Source: Melanocharis versteri
Taxonomy: Eukaryota; Chordata; Aves; Passeriformes; Melanocharitidae
NCBI GenBank assembly: GCA_013397845.1
Contig: VZTG01007753.1
Location: forward strand, 186,001 to 250,000
DNA: 64,000 nucleotides
Direction of reading: 5' to 3'
Translations under genes and position numbers: made by a program
Notes under the pieces: generated by a model
Seen by the model: the letters and a program-made list of their open reading frames with translations, nothing else
Database searches by the model: none
Told to the model about the DNA's origin: nothing
Part shown: one piece after another, positions 22,471 through 34,008 of the stretch
Layout: the number at the start of each line of letters is the position of its first letter
Numbering within the stretch: position 1 is the stretch's first letter

Positions 22471-22730
22471 AATCACAAAATCACAGAACCATTTAGGCTG
22501 GAAAAGATCTTCAGGATCATTGATTCCAGCCTGTGACTGTTCCCCACCTTGTCACCCAGCCCAGAGCACTGAGTGCCACGTCCGGTTGTTCTTTGGACAC
22601 CTCCATGGATGGGGACTCCACCACCTCCATGGGCAGCCCATTCCAATGCTCAACAACCCTTTCCATGGAGAAATTCTTCCTCATGTCCAACCTGAACCTC
22701 TCCAGTTTTCTCCTCATGTTCCCTCCTCAG
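22471..22730 (-). mobile_element. CR1 LINE 3' fragment (type B)
   Basis: It starts with AAATCACAGAACCATTTAGG. CCCCACCTTGTCACCCAGCC and GCACTGAGTGCCACGTCC are the reverse complements of segments in the copy at 15742, so both are of one subfamily. CTTTCCATGGAGAAATTCTT follows. It is adjacent to the preceding copy with almost no spacer. Confidence 0.93.
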
Positions 22731-23468
22731 CCCCCTTCTCCCCAAACCACACAAACCCAGGCATTTATTTCAGCAGCCCACTCCAGATCCTACAGATGGA
22801 GCAACAAATCCATCTTTTTAGGCCTTTTTGAGAGTCATAAAAAATGTAGCCCTGGAAATCACTTGGCATCAAGTTTTTATCCAAGTGCCTCTCAGTCTTG
22901 ACCAAGGAATTGCCTGGAGGATGTCCATACTCAACCCAACTCCACAGATTTTTGGGCTGTGAAAGCAGATCTTCTACAGGGCTGTGCTATTTCTCAGCCA
23001 CTGTCAGTCGTTTTCCTCTTCTAATTCACTGCATGTTCCTAGTAAAGAAAATGTTGTCATGAATTAACAACATTGGGCCCAATCCATGTCCAGGCGAACA
23101 TCAGGAGTGTGAAAAATCCAAAGCATCTGGCATGTTTCAGCAGGTTACTGGACTGTCTCACTTTTTCTCTGTTTTTTTTTTTCATTAGAAAAATATGAAT
23201 AACCATGCAGAAACACAACACAGCGTGTCACTGCTCAGTCAGTTGAGAAGGCTTTGTGCTGAGAGAGCTCAAAAAAGGGGATCAGTTTGCTCAAAGCCAG
23301 AAGTTTGAGATCACTGGGGTTTAATTAGACAAAAAGCAAGTTCCAAAATTCTTTGAGGTCTCACTTCAAAGGGATGAGCCACTTGTGTCTCGTGTAGCCT
23401 CATCAGATTTGGGGTGGTGATGATGGTTGTCCCCCACCCATGGTCTGTGGCAACACGAGGACATGGAA
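22731..23468. other. Unique sequence, no gene recognised
   Basis: No repeat family is recognised and no frame is convincing. Confidence 0.5.
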
Positions 23469-23937
23469 CTGTTGGAGCAAGTCCAGATGAGGCCACAAAG
23501 TTGAAAATGGGTCTGGAGCACCTCCTCTACAGAGATAGGCTGGGAGAGCCAGGGCTGTTCAGCCTGGAGAAGAGAAGATTGTGTGGAAACTTCCCAGCAC
23601 CTTCCAGTACCTGAAGGGGCCTCCAGGGAAGTGAAAAAGGGACTTTTCCTCTGGAACTGGAGTGACAGGACAAGGAATAATGGGTTCAAATTGACAGAGG
23701 GGTGAAACAAGTGAGACATTGAGAAGGAATTCTTCCCTGCCTGTGAGGGTGGGGAGGCCCTGGCACAGGCTGCCCAGAGAAGCTGTGGCTGCCCCATCCC
23801 TGGAAGTGTCCAAGGCCAGGTTGGATGGGGCTTGGAGCAACCTGGGATAGTGGAAGGTGTCCCTGCCCATGGCAGGGGGTGGGACCTGATGACCTCCAAG
23901 GTGTCTTCCAACCCTAACCATTCTATGATTCCATGAT
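23469..23937 (+). mobile_element. CR1 LINE 3' part, 470 bp (type A)
   Basis: It starts at GTTGGAGCAAGTCCAGATGA, with GAGCCAGGGCTGTTCAGCC and GCCTGGAGAAGAGAAG next. It then has the complete type A 3' region, ending CCATTCTATGATTCCATGAT. The RT-coding part is decayed by frameshifts. Confidence 0.95.
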
Positions 23938-24563
23938 TTGATTCAGTTAGGAATATACTGATGACAAACTCCCATAACTTTTCCTTGTGGGTCTAAATTT
24001 CTGTATATCCTCTATTTCCAGGCTGTCTCATGCTCACAGTTTTTATGGGCAATGTTTTTCCCGAGAGCCCTGGCTTGGGAAGGGCTGCTTTCATCTGACA
24101 GTCTGAATCACGTGCATTCAGTTACTCCTCCAGCAAATCCAGGATGCCATGAAATAAAAGCTTCATTAAAAGATTCTCAGACCAAGAGACAACATCTCCA
24201 ATTTGGAAAGTTCAGAGGGCAGAATGCTGGGGGCTGGCAGAGTCCAGTGGTGAGGAATCAGCTTTTTCATCCTTGAAATATCTGCTGCTGCTCACTGGAG
24301 GGAACAACCGACTGGAGTAGATTGGACTTCTCTGGAGCATCTATTCTTCATCTATAATATCACTCTGAGATAGAGCAGCAATTTTCATGTTTAAATGCAA
24401 TTATTTCATAAAGATTTCCTTCTGCTTGCAGTGAAGTCAAAATTGCCACCTTTTCTCAAAGTTATTTCCTTTAGCCCAACGTTGAAAGTTCAGTCCCCCA
24501 CTCTAGGATTTGTCAAAAACATTTTTTCCTGAAGGTGTCAGAGGGCACACACACAGGCACACA
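23938..24563. other. Unique sequence, no gene recognised
   Basis: Nothing is recognised. The region leads into the A/C tract on its right. Confidence 0.5.
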
Positions 24564-24707
24564 TAAAAAGAAAAAAACACCCCCCAAAAAAAACCCCCAA
24601 AACCCCCCCAAAACAAACAAAAAAACCAACCCCCCCCTACACAAAAACCCCCAAAACAACCAAACAACAACAACAACAACAAAAAACAAAAAACCCCAAC
24701 CCCCCCT
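24564..24707. repeat. A/C-only low-complexity tract
   Basis: About 144 bases are almost entirely A and C, with C runs of 4-8 (24580-24585, 24594-24598, 24603-24609, 24630-24637, 24648-24652, 24694-24697, 24700-24706) and a CAA run at 24664-24682. The minus strand is therefore a G/T strand with several G runs. Frames through it encode only low-complexity residues. Confidence 0.93.
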
Positions 24708-26554
24708 GTGGAAAGTCCATAGGAGCTCTTTGCCAATTTCTTGCTTCAGTTAACTTCTGGAGAAGTTTCCTCAGGGTTGTAAGTCAGACAAAGAGGAAAG
24801 AAAACATTCCAGTTCCCAAATTACACCAAGGAATAAACAGAAATGTTGTCCCTTGGAGGCAGATGGAGGATTCCTAGAAATTTCCAGCACTTTCCAGCAT
24901 TAGACTGAGTTTTCCAGATCTCTGCTTCTCTCTCAAGCTGCCCAGGTGTTTCCCCACAGGTCTGCCTCAGGAAAAAGGACTTCAAATCTTTGGTTTGTCT
25001 GCTTCTGGGATTCAGCCTTTGCCTGTGCTTCATCCCACATGAAGCCTGTCCTAAATCCCACATGAAGCCTGTCCTAAATCCCACATGAAGCCTGTCCTAC
25101 CGGCCGTCTTCTGCCCAGTCCCTTGAAGATCTCTTATGTGATCTCTGCTGAAGAGAAGGAAGAATTATTTCCATGTTTCCCATTCCTTGATTGATGCTTT
25201 TTACACTCTCTTGCCTGGAAGGACCACACTGGATAAGCAGCTCTTGGAATAACAGGTAACACAATCAAACAAATTCTTGACCTGCTGATATCCATTTTCC
25301 TTCATTCCTCATCCCATCAGGTGGAAATCTTCCAGCAATGGTGTGAACTCAGCATTCATCATTATTTTTTGTTGTGTCTTATTAGTTCTTTCCTTCCTTC
25401 CTCATCCTCCCTTGTTCAGAACCAGGTGTGCCCCAAATAAGGGAAAGCAACGCAATGTCATCCCACAAATCCTACATCCATTGCATAGGAATATAATTTA
25501 AATTAGTTTTGGAATCCCTGAATATATTACTGGAGCTTGAAGGGCCGGGATGGCATTGAGAGGATTGCTGCTGATCTGCTAATTATAATGTAAATCTTAA
25601 TTTTTGTTGCTGCACAAAACCTTACAAAGCTGGACACACCTGGAAAGCATAACCAGCTTTTGGTGAATGTGTGGTGCTTATGTTTTCTCTCCACACAGGA
25701 GGATACTTATCCTTTTTTTCTGGGGATCTTTAGCCCTTCAGCTGAAGTTATAAATTTTCATTCCATTTGCTTTACTGGTATTTCATTCAATCATGGCCCG
25801 TTGGCCCAAAGGACATTCATTATACACCTGCAACAGAGGCAGAGAAATGACCGGGGGAGGAATGAAATGTTTCAGAGCTTGGCTTTAAAGTTGTCACTTC
25901 TGAGCATAACAAAGTCGCTGGTCATGGCAGAGTTTGACCAGTTGAAAAGTTATTATGTGAGTTTGTGGGAGATTTTCCCATTCATTGCATTTATTGTTTT
26001 TTCTTGACCTGCTTCCAACAAGATAAACGAGTCTAAAAGTCTGTATTTTAAAAGGAAGGAATAAAGGAAGTGGAAAAAGCAGCATAACCATCACTGACCT
26101 GCAAGGAATCTCGAGGCTCCTTCACATGATGGAAGGACAGGAATAACAGGTTCAGAAACAGAAACCAAAAGGACTCAGAATAGTAGAAGGAAATAGAAGA
26201 AAGCACCCTTTTTTTCTCCCTTGGCTCGAATAAGCAATGAATCAGTTCAAAATCTTCAAAAGGGTGACATTTTTGAAATGTTTTTGAAGTATTACTGGAA
26301 AGGTGCCGTTTTCCAAGAAAATGGACTTCTTTTTCTTTTTGATATATATGAAATATACTGAGCATGATGCAGCCAAAATGCACTCGGTGGAAGAGAAAGA
26401 CAAAGAGGGAAAGAGGCACCAAAGCTCGTGTTCTCTGCCAGACAAGGGGCAACACACACAGGTGAACAGCAGTAAAGAGGGATGGATGAAGGGCTAACAA
26501 CCTCCACCAGTCCCTCTGGAAAATTTATCCTCACTGATATTGGAAAAATATTAA
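24708..26554. other. Unique sequence with one minisatellite
   Basis: A 23-bp triplicate at 25032-25099 is listed separately. A minus-strand frame of 150 codons (26048-26500) has no recognised motif and is probably chance. Confidence 0.5.
25032..25099. repeat. 23-bp minisatellite, three copies
   Basis: The unit begins ATCCCACATGAAGCCTGTCC and is followed by TAA. Copies lie at 25032-25054, 25055-25077 and 25078-25099. They are identical apart from the truncated end of the last one. Confidence 0.95.
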
Positions 26555-27055
26555 GATCATAGAATAATCATTACAAAAAAACGTAGAATTCCAGAATGGA
26601 TTGGGTTGGAAGGGACCTTCAAGAACGTTTAGTTCCATTCCCCTGCCATGGGCAGCGACACCTTTCGCTATCCCAGGTTTCTCCAACCTGGTCCTGGACA
26701 CTTCCAGGGATGGGGCAGCCACAGCTTCCCTGGGCAACCTGTGCCAGGGCCTCACCACCCTCACAGGGAAAAACTCCTTCCCAATATCCCATCTAAACCC
26801 ACTCTCACTTTGAATCCATCCTCCCTTGTCCTGTCACTACCCGCCCTTGCAAAAAATCTCTCTCCATTTTATTTGCAGGTTCCCTTCCAGTCCTGGAAGG
26901 CCACAGTTACGTCACCCCAAGGCTTCTCTTCTCCAGGCTGAACAATCCCAAACCTCCCAGTCTTTCCCCACAGCAGAGCTGCTCCATCCCTCTGATCCTC
27001 TTGGTGGCTTCCTCTGGACTTGCTCCAACAGCTCCATGTCCTTCTTGTGCTGAGG
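26555..27055 (-). mobile_element. CR1 LINE 3' part, 500 bp (type A)
   Basis: It starts with ATCATAGAATAATCATTACA and CCAGAATGGATTGGGTTGGA and has all type A blocks. It extends far into the RT reading frame to GGCTTCCTCTGGACTTGCTC and CAACAGCTCCATGTCCTTCT. CTTCTCTTCTCCAGGCTGAA is the reverse complement of the FSLEKRR-coding stretch. Confidence 0.95.
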
Positions 27056-28556
27056 ACTGAACATTCTTAATATTATTTTTATAACAAAAATAATGATCAT
27101 AAATAAATTAAGCCAGCTGCTCTGCTCAAGATCTTCCTCAGCCTCTGGCTAAGCTTGCCTTTTCCAGTGTCTGTCTCTATTCCCCTCTCCCATCCTAACC
27201 CTAAATCTCATCCAACTGCACCCCTGGACTCCAGGTTGGAAGTGTCCTGCTCTTTCCTCACTCAGTAGGCAACGAGCCAAAATCCACGTGCTCACAACCA
27301 ACCAACACAGAGCAGGGCCCAGCAATCCAGAGGATTAAACTCCACTTTTAGATTGGGATTTCCCCTCCTGCTGGCAACCTCTTGATGTGTGCATTTCAGC
27401 CAGGTAATCACCCTGTCCCTGCTCAGAGCACGCATGAAAAACTCCATCACCAGCAGAGCCACACGCTCACCGGCTCTCCTTCACCTTTAAATCCCATTTT
27501 CAAACATTTATTGTCCTTTGCACAATCCCGCAGATGCCTCACGTAGGTTTTTGTTGCTCTTTGAAGGGCTGTGCACATCATGCCTATCAGAGCATTATCT
27601 TCTGCTTATCAGTCACGCTCTCTAGTCCCTCATTACTCCAGTTCTGGGCTGCTATAATTAGACTTCACATTTTTCAGACCTTTGTAGCAGTGTTTTAGTG
27701 CACAAATTGAGGAGTTCGTTTATGCCAAAATGTTTTCTTTCCTTATCAATTTCTTTTTTTTTTTTTATTTTTAATTTGCCCAGTGAACCAAAATATCAAT
27801 TATTTGCAGAGCTCTAATTTAGAGAAGAAATTAAGGAATACATTTGCAAGACTCTGCTGTTAACTATTTAATCTGCTTAACTAACACTGTGATGGATTCT
27901 CCATCCTAGAAACTATTAAATCAAGAACTTTTTAAACTTATAGTGGATTTTTCTTCTTTAGACGTTAAGCTGTAGCATTAGCATGAGTATTAGATTTGAA
28001 GCAGAAATTAGAAGTGAAAAATCCTATTTCCTATTTCAACGGGCAGGAGGCCAGAGCAGGTAATCACAGCACCCCTGTGCACAGCACATCCAAGCAAATC
28101 ACCTGAAATGCAGATTACACCATTTATGGTGATGTTATATCTTCATCAAGTGCTCCAGCACCATCCATGTATGACCAGCAGACCCCAAAACTCAACTCCA
28201 GCCCTCTCTGACACCAATCCTAAAGGCAGGAGAGGCAAAAATCAGCATTTCCCCTGAGGAGCAAGAGACTCACAGAGCCAAGGGCTGATCTCCACTGAGG
28301 GAGTTTCTCTAAGGAGGCTTTATTTGGCTTTTAAAGCTTTCTCCTAAATCGAGAGTCCTGATGAGCCCTGATGCAGCAGCAATTCAGCTGCTGCAGGCGA
28401 TTTTTCAGATGGGTCTTCCTTTTAACTCAAGGTATCAGGTCAGGCAGGGCTGCTAAATTAAAAATTAGCAGCATTTGTGCAACTTCTCGCAGAGGGTCTG
28501 GAGAGCTGTGGGGTCTTCAGAACTGCCACAGGCTCCCCTGAGACAGAGTAGGATTG
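27056..28556. other. Unique, AT-rich, repeat-free interval
   Basis: No gene is recognised. The part from about 27500 to 28020 is rich in TAAT and TTAA motifs and contains a T run near 27762. It has the look of conserved non-coding DNA but cannot be shown to be conserved from one sequence. Confidence 0.45.
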
Positions 28557-28786
28557 CAGGTTTAGATGGGATATTGGGAAGGAATTCTTCCCTGTGAGGG
28601 TGGTGAGGCCCTGCCACAGGTTGCCCAGAAAAGCTGTGGCTGCCCCATCCCTGGAAGTGTCCAAGGCCAGGTTGGACGGGGCTTGGAGCACCCTGGTCTG
28701 GTGGAAGGTGTCCCTGCCCATGGCAGGGGGTGGAAATAGGTGGTCTTGAAGGTCCCTTCCAACCCAAAATCATTCCATAGTTCCAT
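28557..28786 (+). mobile_element. CR1 LINE 3' fragment (type A)
   Basis: From GGTTTAGATGGGATATTGGG through GAATTCTTCCCTGTGAGGGT and TGCCCATGGCAGGGGGTGG to CATTCCATAGTTCCAT. Sense orientation, about 230 bp. Confidence 0.95.
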
Positions 28787-30358
28787 ATTAAGTGACTCTG
28801 CTTAGGATGGCTCTTGCAACTCTCCCACCCTGTTGTGGGATTTACAATCTGCATCACAGCCCTCTCCAGTCTGCAGCATAAATATGGACACTAAAAATTA
28901 ACTGTAAAGGAATTGACCCTTTAAAATGATCCTTTTTTTCCCCTTTTTTTAATATGTGGGAGAATGGGACAAGAAGCAACTAAGTTTGGATGAAAACAAT
29001 ATTTCTTTTTGTTGACTCTTTTCCTCTTCTTTGCTAAAATAAGATGGAACGGGGGGACGCAGAAGGGAAGATATTTTATTTCATACAGTGTGGAGAGTGA
29101 GGAGGCTTTGGCCAAGGCTTTGGCCAAGGCTGGTGCCTCAGCCACTGCTATCGTGTGTTTAATAAATGTTGCTCTCACATCCCTAAGAGGCAGAGAGAGT
29201 TGTCCTTTCATTTTAGCCCAAATATAGCTCACATTTTCATCCTGACATCAGTCAAAGCTTGACCCAAATTTCATTGTAGGGTTCACAGCTCACTCCGGAG
29301 TTTCCATTTAGCAAGAGCTGAGTTTTAGGTCAGTGAAAAACCCTTCCAATTTCGTGTCTCCTCCTTCACTATAATTCCCCTTGCCTTTGAAATGCTGGAA
29401 TCCACTCATTGCTTGAGGCAAGAAATGTGAACAAATGGACCACAGCCTAATTGAGTCTAATAAATCCTGTGTTCCTCAATAAAATATCACATTTTTAGTC
29501 CCCTGTTGTTTCTCTGAGACCACGCTGTGCTTTTAAGACTGCTGAGCACATTGGAAAGCACAAGTCCGAGATGTTCATGTGCACCACAGAAATGTCAGGT
29601 TTGCTGAAATAAAACCAACAATTTTCACCTTCAAGCCTCAATGACTGACCTGCAATGCAATATTGATTGACCTTCAATTCAGTATCGAGAGTAAAATTAA
29701 TAGGAGGAATTCCAGCAAATCACATGACAAAAACACAACGTTGTCCTGTGATTCAGATCTCTCCTTTTGTTGTGTTTTCTGTCCGAGGTGGAGAAGATTA
29801 AATGCTATCCTCTCCAGGGGAGTGTTTTTAATTACGTGCTGCTCCCACAGCAGCTCTGTAACAGCGAGTTCCATGATGCCTTGATGGGTTTATCCTCATT
29901 GAACCTGCAGGAGCCCAAGGTTTGGAATCTGCACTCACCTGCCTCATTATCAGGAGGATTTATGCAAAGACAGTGACAGCACCACAACTCATTAGGTAAT
30001 GGGCTAATTAGTCCAATGGGAAATTCACCCTTCAATGCTTCTGGAGGGAAAACCAGCTCAGACAATGTCTCTCACTACAACCCAGAGAGTTTTAGAAAGG
30101 AACAGGGCTTGACAGTGGATTGTGACCATCCAGGTCTTTCCCAAATCACTGCAAGGTCACTGTCATCAGGAAAGTGAATATTCATCACATTCATGATTTC
30201 TGTTTGTCAGCACAGTAACACGGTGCATCTTTGGTGGGTGGTAACAGCATTTTTACCTCTGTCAGAACAGACACTGGCAAAAGGGATGGAGCAAAGGGAG
30301 CTGGCAGATCTGGGAAGATCCATCTAAGGAGTTGCTACGCTGAGGTTGTTTCCAGCAT
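28787..30358. other. Unique sequence, no gene recognised
   Basis: A 12-bp unit AGGCTTTGGCCA is duplicated at 29103-29126. Otherwise no repeat or coding signal is seen. Confidence 0.5.
29103..29126. repeat. 12-bp tandem duplication
   Basis: AGGCTTTGGCCA occurs twice in tandem, with a partial third unit (AGGCT) after it. Confidence 0.85.
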
Positions 30359-30615
30359 CTTGACAGGACAAGAGGAAACAGCCTCAAGTTGCACCAGAGG
30401 AGGTTTAGATTGGATTTAAGGAAAAAATTCTTCACTGGAAAGGCGGTCAAGTGTTGGGGCAGGCTGCCTAAGGAAGGGGTGGAATCACCACCCCTGGAAG
30501 TGTTCAAAACCCATGTAGACGTGGCACTTGGGGACATGGCTCAGTGGTGGACTTGGCAGTGCTGGGTTAATGGTTGGGCTCAATGATCCAACTGTCCGAA
30601 GGTTTTTCCAAGATG
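30359..30615 (+). mobile_element. CR1 LINE 3' fragment (type B)
   Basis: ACAGGACAAGAGGAAACAGC, CACCAGAGGAGGTTTAGATT and CACCCCTGGAAGTGTTCAAA mark the end of the CR1 frame in the sense direction. GGGCTCAATGATCCAACTG follows. The terminal ATTCTATG tail has been lost. Confidence 0.92.
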
Positions 30616-31481
30616 TAATTACCCATAAATGTAATGAATTGCTTTGCATTTCCTAAAAAAAAGGCCAGGGCTTTTCTTTTAGCACGGACAAGGAAAATTC
30701 TGGGTTGCTGGGGTAATCAAAGTGCCTCTTCTCAAGTACCTTGATCCATATTGACTCTCACCAGTGACTGTGGGTCACACTTCATGGTTTTTGCCATCTC
30801 TCCTAAAAACTTACCCAGGAGGTTCTTCATCCTCCAGATGCCTCGAATTTGGAGTCCTTGTAAAATGAAGTGACATTTCGATGTTTCAATAAAATCGAGT
30901 GAAATCCCAGCTATCCATGTTTAATGTGGAACTGTAAGAGACAGCCCTGGTGATAAGGACAGACATTTTGCCCAGTGCCAGACCAGTCCTGGTTCACTCC
31001 ACCTTTTACTGGACAGGTAGCACAGGATCGATGAGGGCAGAAGGCTCCTGTATCCCACTCTAGTGAGTATTCATGGTCGTGGAAGGTTTTATTGGACCTC
31101 AGGGATGATGGCACAAGAAATCTGACCCCCTGCAGGAGTAAATGAGCTTCTTAACCTGGTCCTTGGTGCAGAGAAATCCCAAATTCCTCAGCAGGACCAG
31201 CATAGTTTGCCCACGTTTATCCGTTTCAGTTCAGCTCTCGCCAAATTTCATCCTAAATCCAATTCTGCCAGCAGTGTTTTGCAAAAGATTTTCGCATTTT
31301 TTCTTTTCAAATTCTGCTGCACCCATTAATAGCTCTTCCTCTCCCTTGTCACCAAGGGGAACTTCTGTGTTTGCATTATCCAGTGGTGCCAAGAGAGGTA
31401 ATATTCACAATCAGATTTTAAAGAAAATAGGGAAAAAATCCCTTGCTCATCTGCACCACCTTACTTTGAATTTCAGGCTGA

Positions 31482-31506
31482 CATTATTAGTATATAACTA
31501 ATGATG
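31482..31506. other. Near-perfect 25-bp palindrome
   Basis: Arms CATTATTAGT and ACTAATGATG surround the loop ATATA. One pair would be G-T in RNA. It may be chance in AT-rich DNA. Confidence 0.6.
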
Positions 31507-31875
31507 AATTCTTCAGAATCTGAGCTGCCAAAAATAGTGTGTTTATACACTGAGAAGGAAAATGATGAAGTTAATGAAGCTGAAGTAAAGTTTTGATCCA
31601 TCACAGTAATAACAGCAGCATCATTCCTTACATTTGTCAAATGTCTCCATTACTGCAGCATCTCACAGTCATTAGTGCCTGAGCTCAACTGCCTTAGGAA
31701 AAATAACCTCCATTTTATCTGTTAATATTTAAGGGACAAGGAAGCTACAGGACTTGTCAAAATCCACCCAGGGCATTTGTGCTGTTGCTGGGAGCTAAAT
31801 CCAGAAATCCCAATTCTCAGGATAGTAATTTAAGCATCTGGCTGAACCCTGTTCTTCCAGTCATTAACATACAAA

Positions 31876-31930
31876 ACAACAACAACAACAACAACAAAAC
31901 CAAAACAAAAACAAAGCAAAAAAGCAAAGA
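31876..31930. repeat. CAA microsatellite and A-rich run
   Basis: About seven CAA units pass into CAAAA-type units on the plus strand. Confidence 0.85.
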
Positions 31931-32141
31931 AAAAAGGAATCAGAAAATATCAAGATGCTGTTGGTACTGTTCTTTCTAAGACCTAGCTTGGATATCAAGA
32001 CCAGACTGGAAATGCTTGTCCTTGGAAAAGTGTCCATGCTTTAGTATCCAAGAAATGCTGAAGGACAGGAATAAAGGCATGCCTTGAATATTTTTCTATG
32101 ACCTTTGAAAGGCTACAGCACAGAAAACACTGATGCTGTTT

Positions 32142-32438
32142 TCACAGAATCAGAGAATGGTTGGGGTCAGAAGGAACCTTAAAAATTGTCTCATTCCACT
32201 ATCCCAGGCTGCTCCAAGCCCCGTCCAACCTGGCCTTGGACAATTCCAGGGATGGGGCAGCCACAGCTTTTCTGGGCGACCTGTGCCAGGGCCTCCCCAC
32301 ACTCATAGCCAAGAATTCCTTCCCAATATCCCACCTAAACCTGCAATCCCACTTTCAGCTTAAAGCCATTCTCTCTTGTCCTGTCTCTCCAGCCCCTTGC
32401 CCAAAGTCCCTCTCCAGCTCTCCTGGAGCCCCTGTAGG
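32142..32438 (-). mobile_element. CR1 LINE 3' fragment (type A)
   Basis: TCACAGAATCAGAGAATGGT starts the copy. The CCATGGGCAGGGAC block is absent, so CATTCCACTATCCCAGGCTG follows directly, similar to the copy at 9619. It continues to CTCCAGCTCTCCTGGAGCCC. Confidence 0.94.
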
Positions 32439-33427
32439 AACAGTAAAGTGAAATAAATTTCTGAGTGATGACCATGGCCTTTCATGCACATCTGGAGTAC
32501 CTTTTGTTTTTCACGTTGTACAACTGAGCAGGCTTTCAGGCAGCAAATCAAGATTAAGGATGTTCCTCTTTAAAGGCAGCCTTATTCCCTCTTCAGGTTC
32601 TACCTGGCAGGAGTTTCCATCTTCAATCAGATGCTTTTAATTGCTGTGTAAAGGGCAAGCCAGGATTTTATGGACAGAGTGAAGCACAATCCCTGCGGAT
32701 AACCAGGGAGGACTTTTACCTGGAACTGAGCTCTCAAGTAAGAGATCTCACTTCCCTCTCCTCCAAGATTTCCATTATGTCCCCTAGAAAAATTGAGGCC
32801 AGAAATACGTTGGCAAATTGCTTCGTGGCACTGGTCTTTCCTCTTTACAGAGAGGAAGGGAAATTCTGACAAACTCTGCAGCAAACAGCCCCAAAGTCCA
32901 TCCGATGACCAGGAGAGTCCTTGTCTTTATAGGGGTGAAGGTGACCTATTTCTGCCCAATTTGCAATGGCAAATATCTGGCCATTTTTGATTTCTCACTC
33001 AGAGAATGAGAATTATCGCCTTTAGAACAAATCTACAACAAAGCTTGACTTCAGCCAGATGGATTGAAAGTAAGAAACAAAATATCATCTTTTCATCAAG
33101 GCAGATAAATCATATCGTCCTTCACGCTTCCAAACTGGTCAGAAAATACCAGGCATAACTCCTGACCAGTCCTGCCTCCACCAACTCATGATTGTCTGGA
33201 ATAAAATAAAAATAATTGCCAAAATTTATGTTTTGGGTTTTTTTTTTTTTTCTGAAATTTTAGTGATCTCCTGGCAGAGTCAGCAATTACCTGCTGGTCA
33301 ATACATGGACTGACACAGTTGCACTTGTCCAGCCTGGCCACCTCAATCCTCCTGTGACACTTCCCTGCTGTTCTTTTCCTATTTTCCCATGTTTTTTCCA
33401 CTGGCCAGCTCCCACTGGATATCTTAG

Positions 33428-33509
33428 AGCTTCATTTTGCTGTGGAGAAGACTGAGTGTGAGCTGTGTAGCTTCATTTTGCTGTGGAGAAGACTGAGTGT
33501 GAGCTGTGT
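33428..33509. repeat. 41-bp perfect tandem duplication
   Basis: The unit starts AGCTTCATTTTGCTGTGGAG and ends GTGAGCTGTGT. Copies lie at 33428-33468 and 33469-33509, with no differences. Confidence 0.95.
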
Positions 33510-33812
33510 TCTTGGAAAATTTTTAAAAGCAGGTTTTTAAAAATATCGGTTCAGGAGAGTAGAGCAGATTCATTTTAATTCTGTATTTTCTCCCGCTCAG
33601 AATTGTCGTCAGCTGCTTGAACTCCACTCATGAGGGCTAAAACGCTTCCTTATTCTCACTGCATTTTAATTCTCCCAAAATATATTTTAATACTGCTCAA
33701 ATATCACATCAAGGGAGACACTTCTCCCCACTCTCCACCCTGACAGGGTAAACTTAAAGGAGTGAGACCAAAGTGAAAGACATCAATTTCCCCTCCAGCA
33801 TAATTTGGAATA

Positions 33813-34008
33813 CTAAACGAAAATGAGCGATGTTTGCAGTTTGCCTTTCAGCCTCTTGATGGCAGAACGAGGGAGAGCAGAGTCTCTGCCACTCAGGTTT
33901 TGAATCCAGCGGTTCACACGAGTGATTTCTTCAAAAGGGCTTTGCCTGAAGCAGGAGTACAAAGCCGCTTCCCATCTGGATACTCGAGCACAAGAGAGAG
34001 ATCTGTGG
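33813..34008 (-). other. Possible terminal exon or conserved element
   Basis: In a CpG-poor setting this segment holds about eight CpGs. On the minus strand a frame can follow an acceptor-like CTCCATTACCTCCACAG (left edge near 34008) and ends at a stop at 33813. It includes RQSPFEEITRVNRWIQNLSG and has a non-repetitive composition. I do not recognise the protein. The plus strand is also open here (33834-34040), with a donor-like GAGGTAATG near 34010, so strand and coding status are uncertain. A conserved non-coding element is an alternative. Confidence 0.2.

Larger units (their letters stand above)
30616..32141. other. Unique sequence with A-rich microsatellite
   Basis: It holds a CAA/CAAAA run near 31.9 kb and a near-perfect short palindrome at 31482-31506. 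No gene is recognised. Confidence 0.5.

Noticed and set aside
24503..24753. Frames rich in G/F/V or P/N/T/K residues
   Set aside because: They are translations of the A/C-only tract.
26048..26500. 150-codon minus-strand frame, hydrophobic in parts
   Set aside because: No recognisable family, no splice or promoter context, and competing frames on both strands. The length is within chance for this size of window.
27194..27205. CCTAACCCTAAA, resembling a telomere repeat
   Set aside because: Only about two units, so chance is sufficient. No interstitial telomere array is present.
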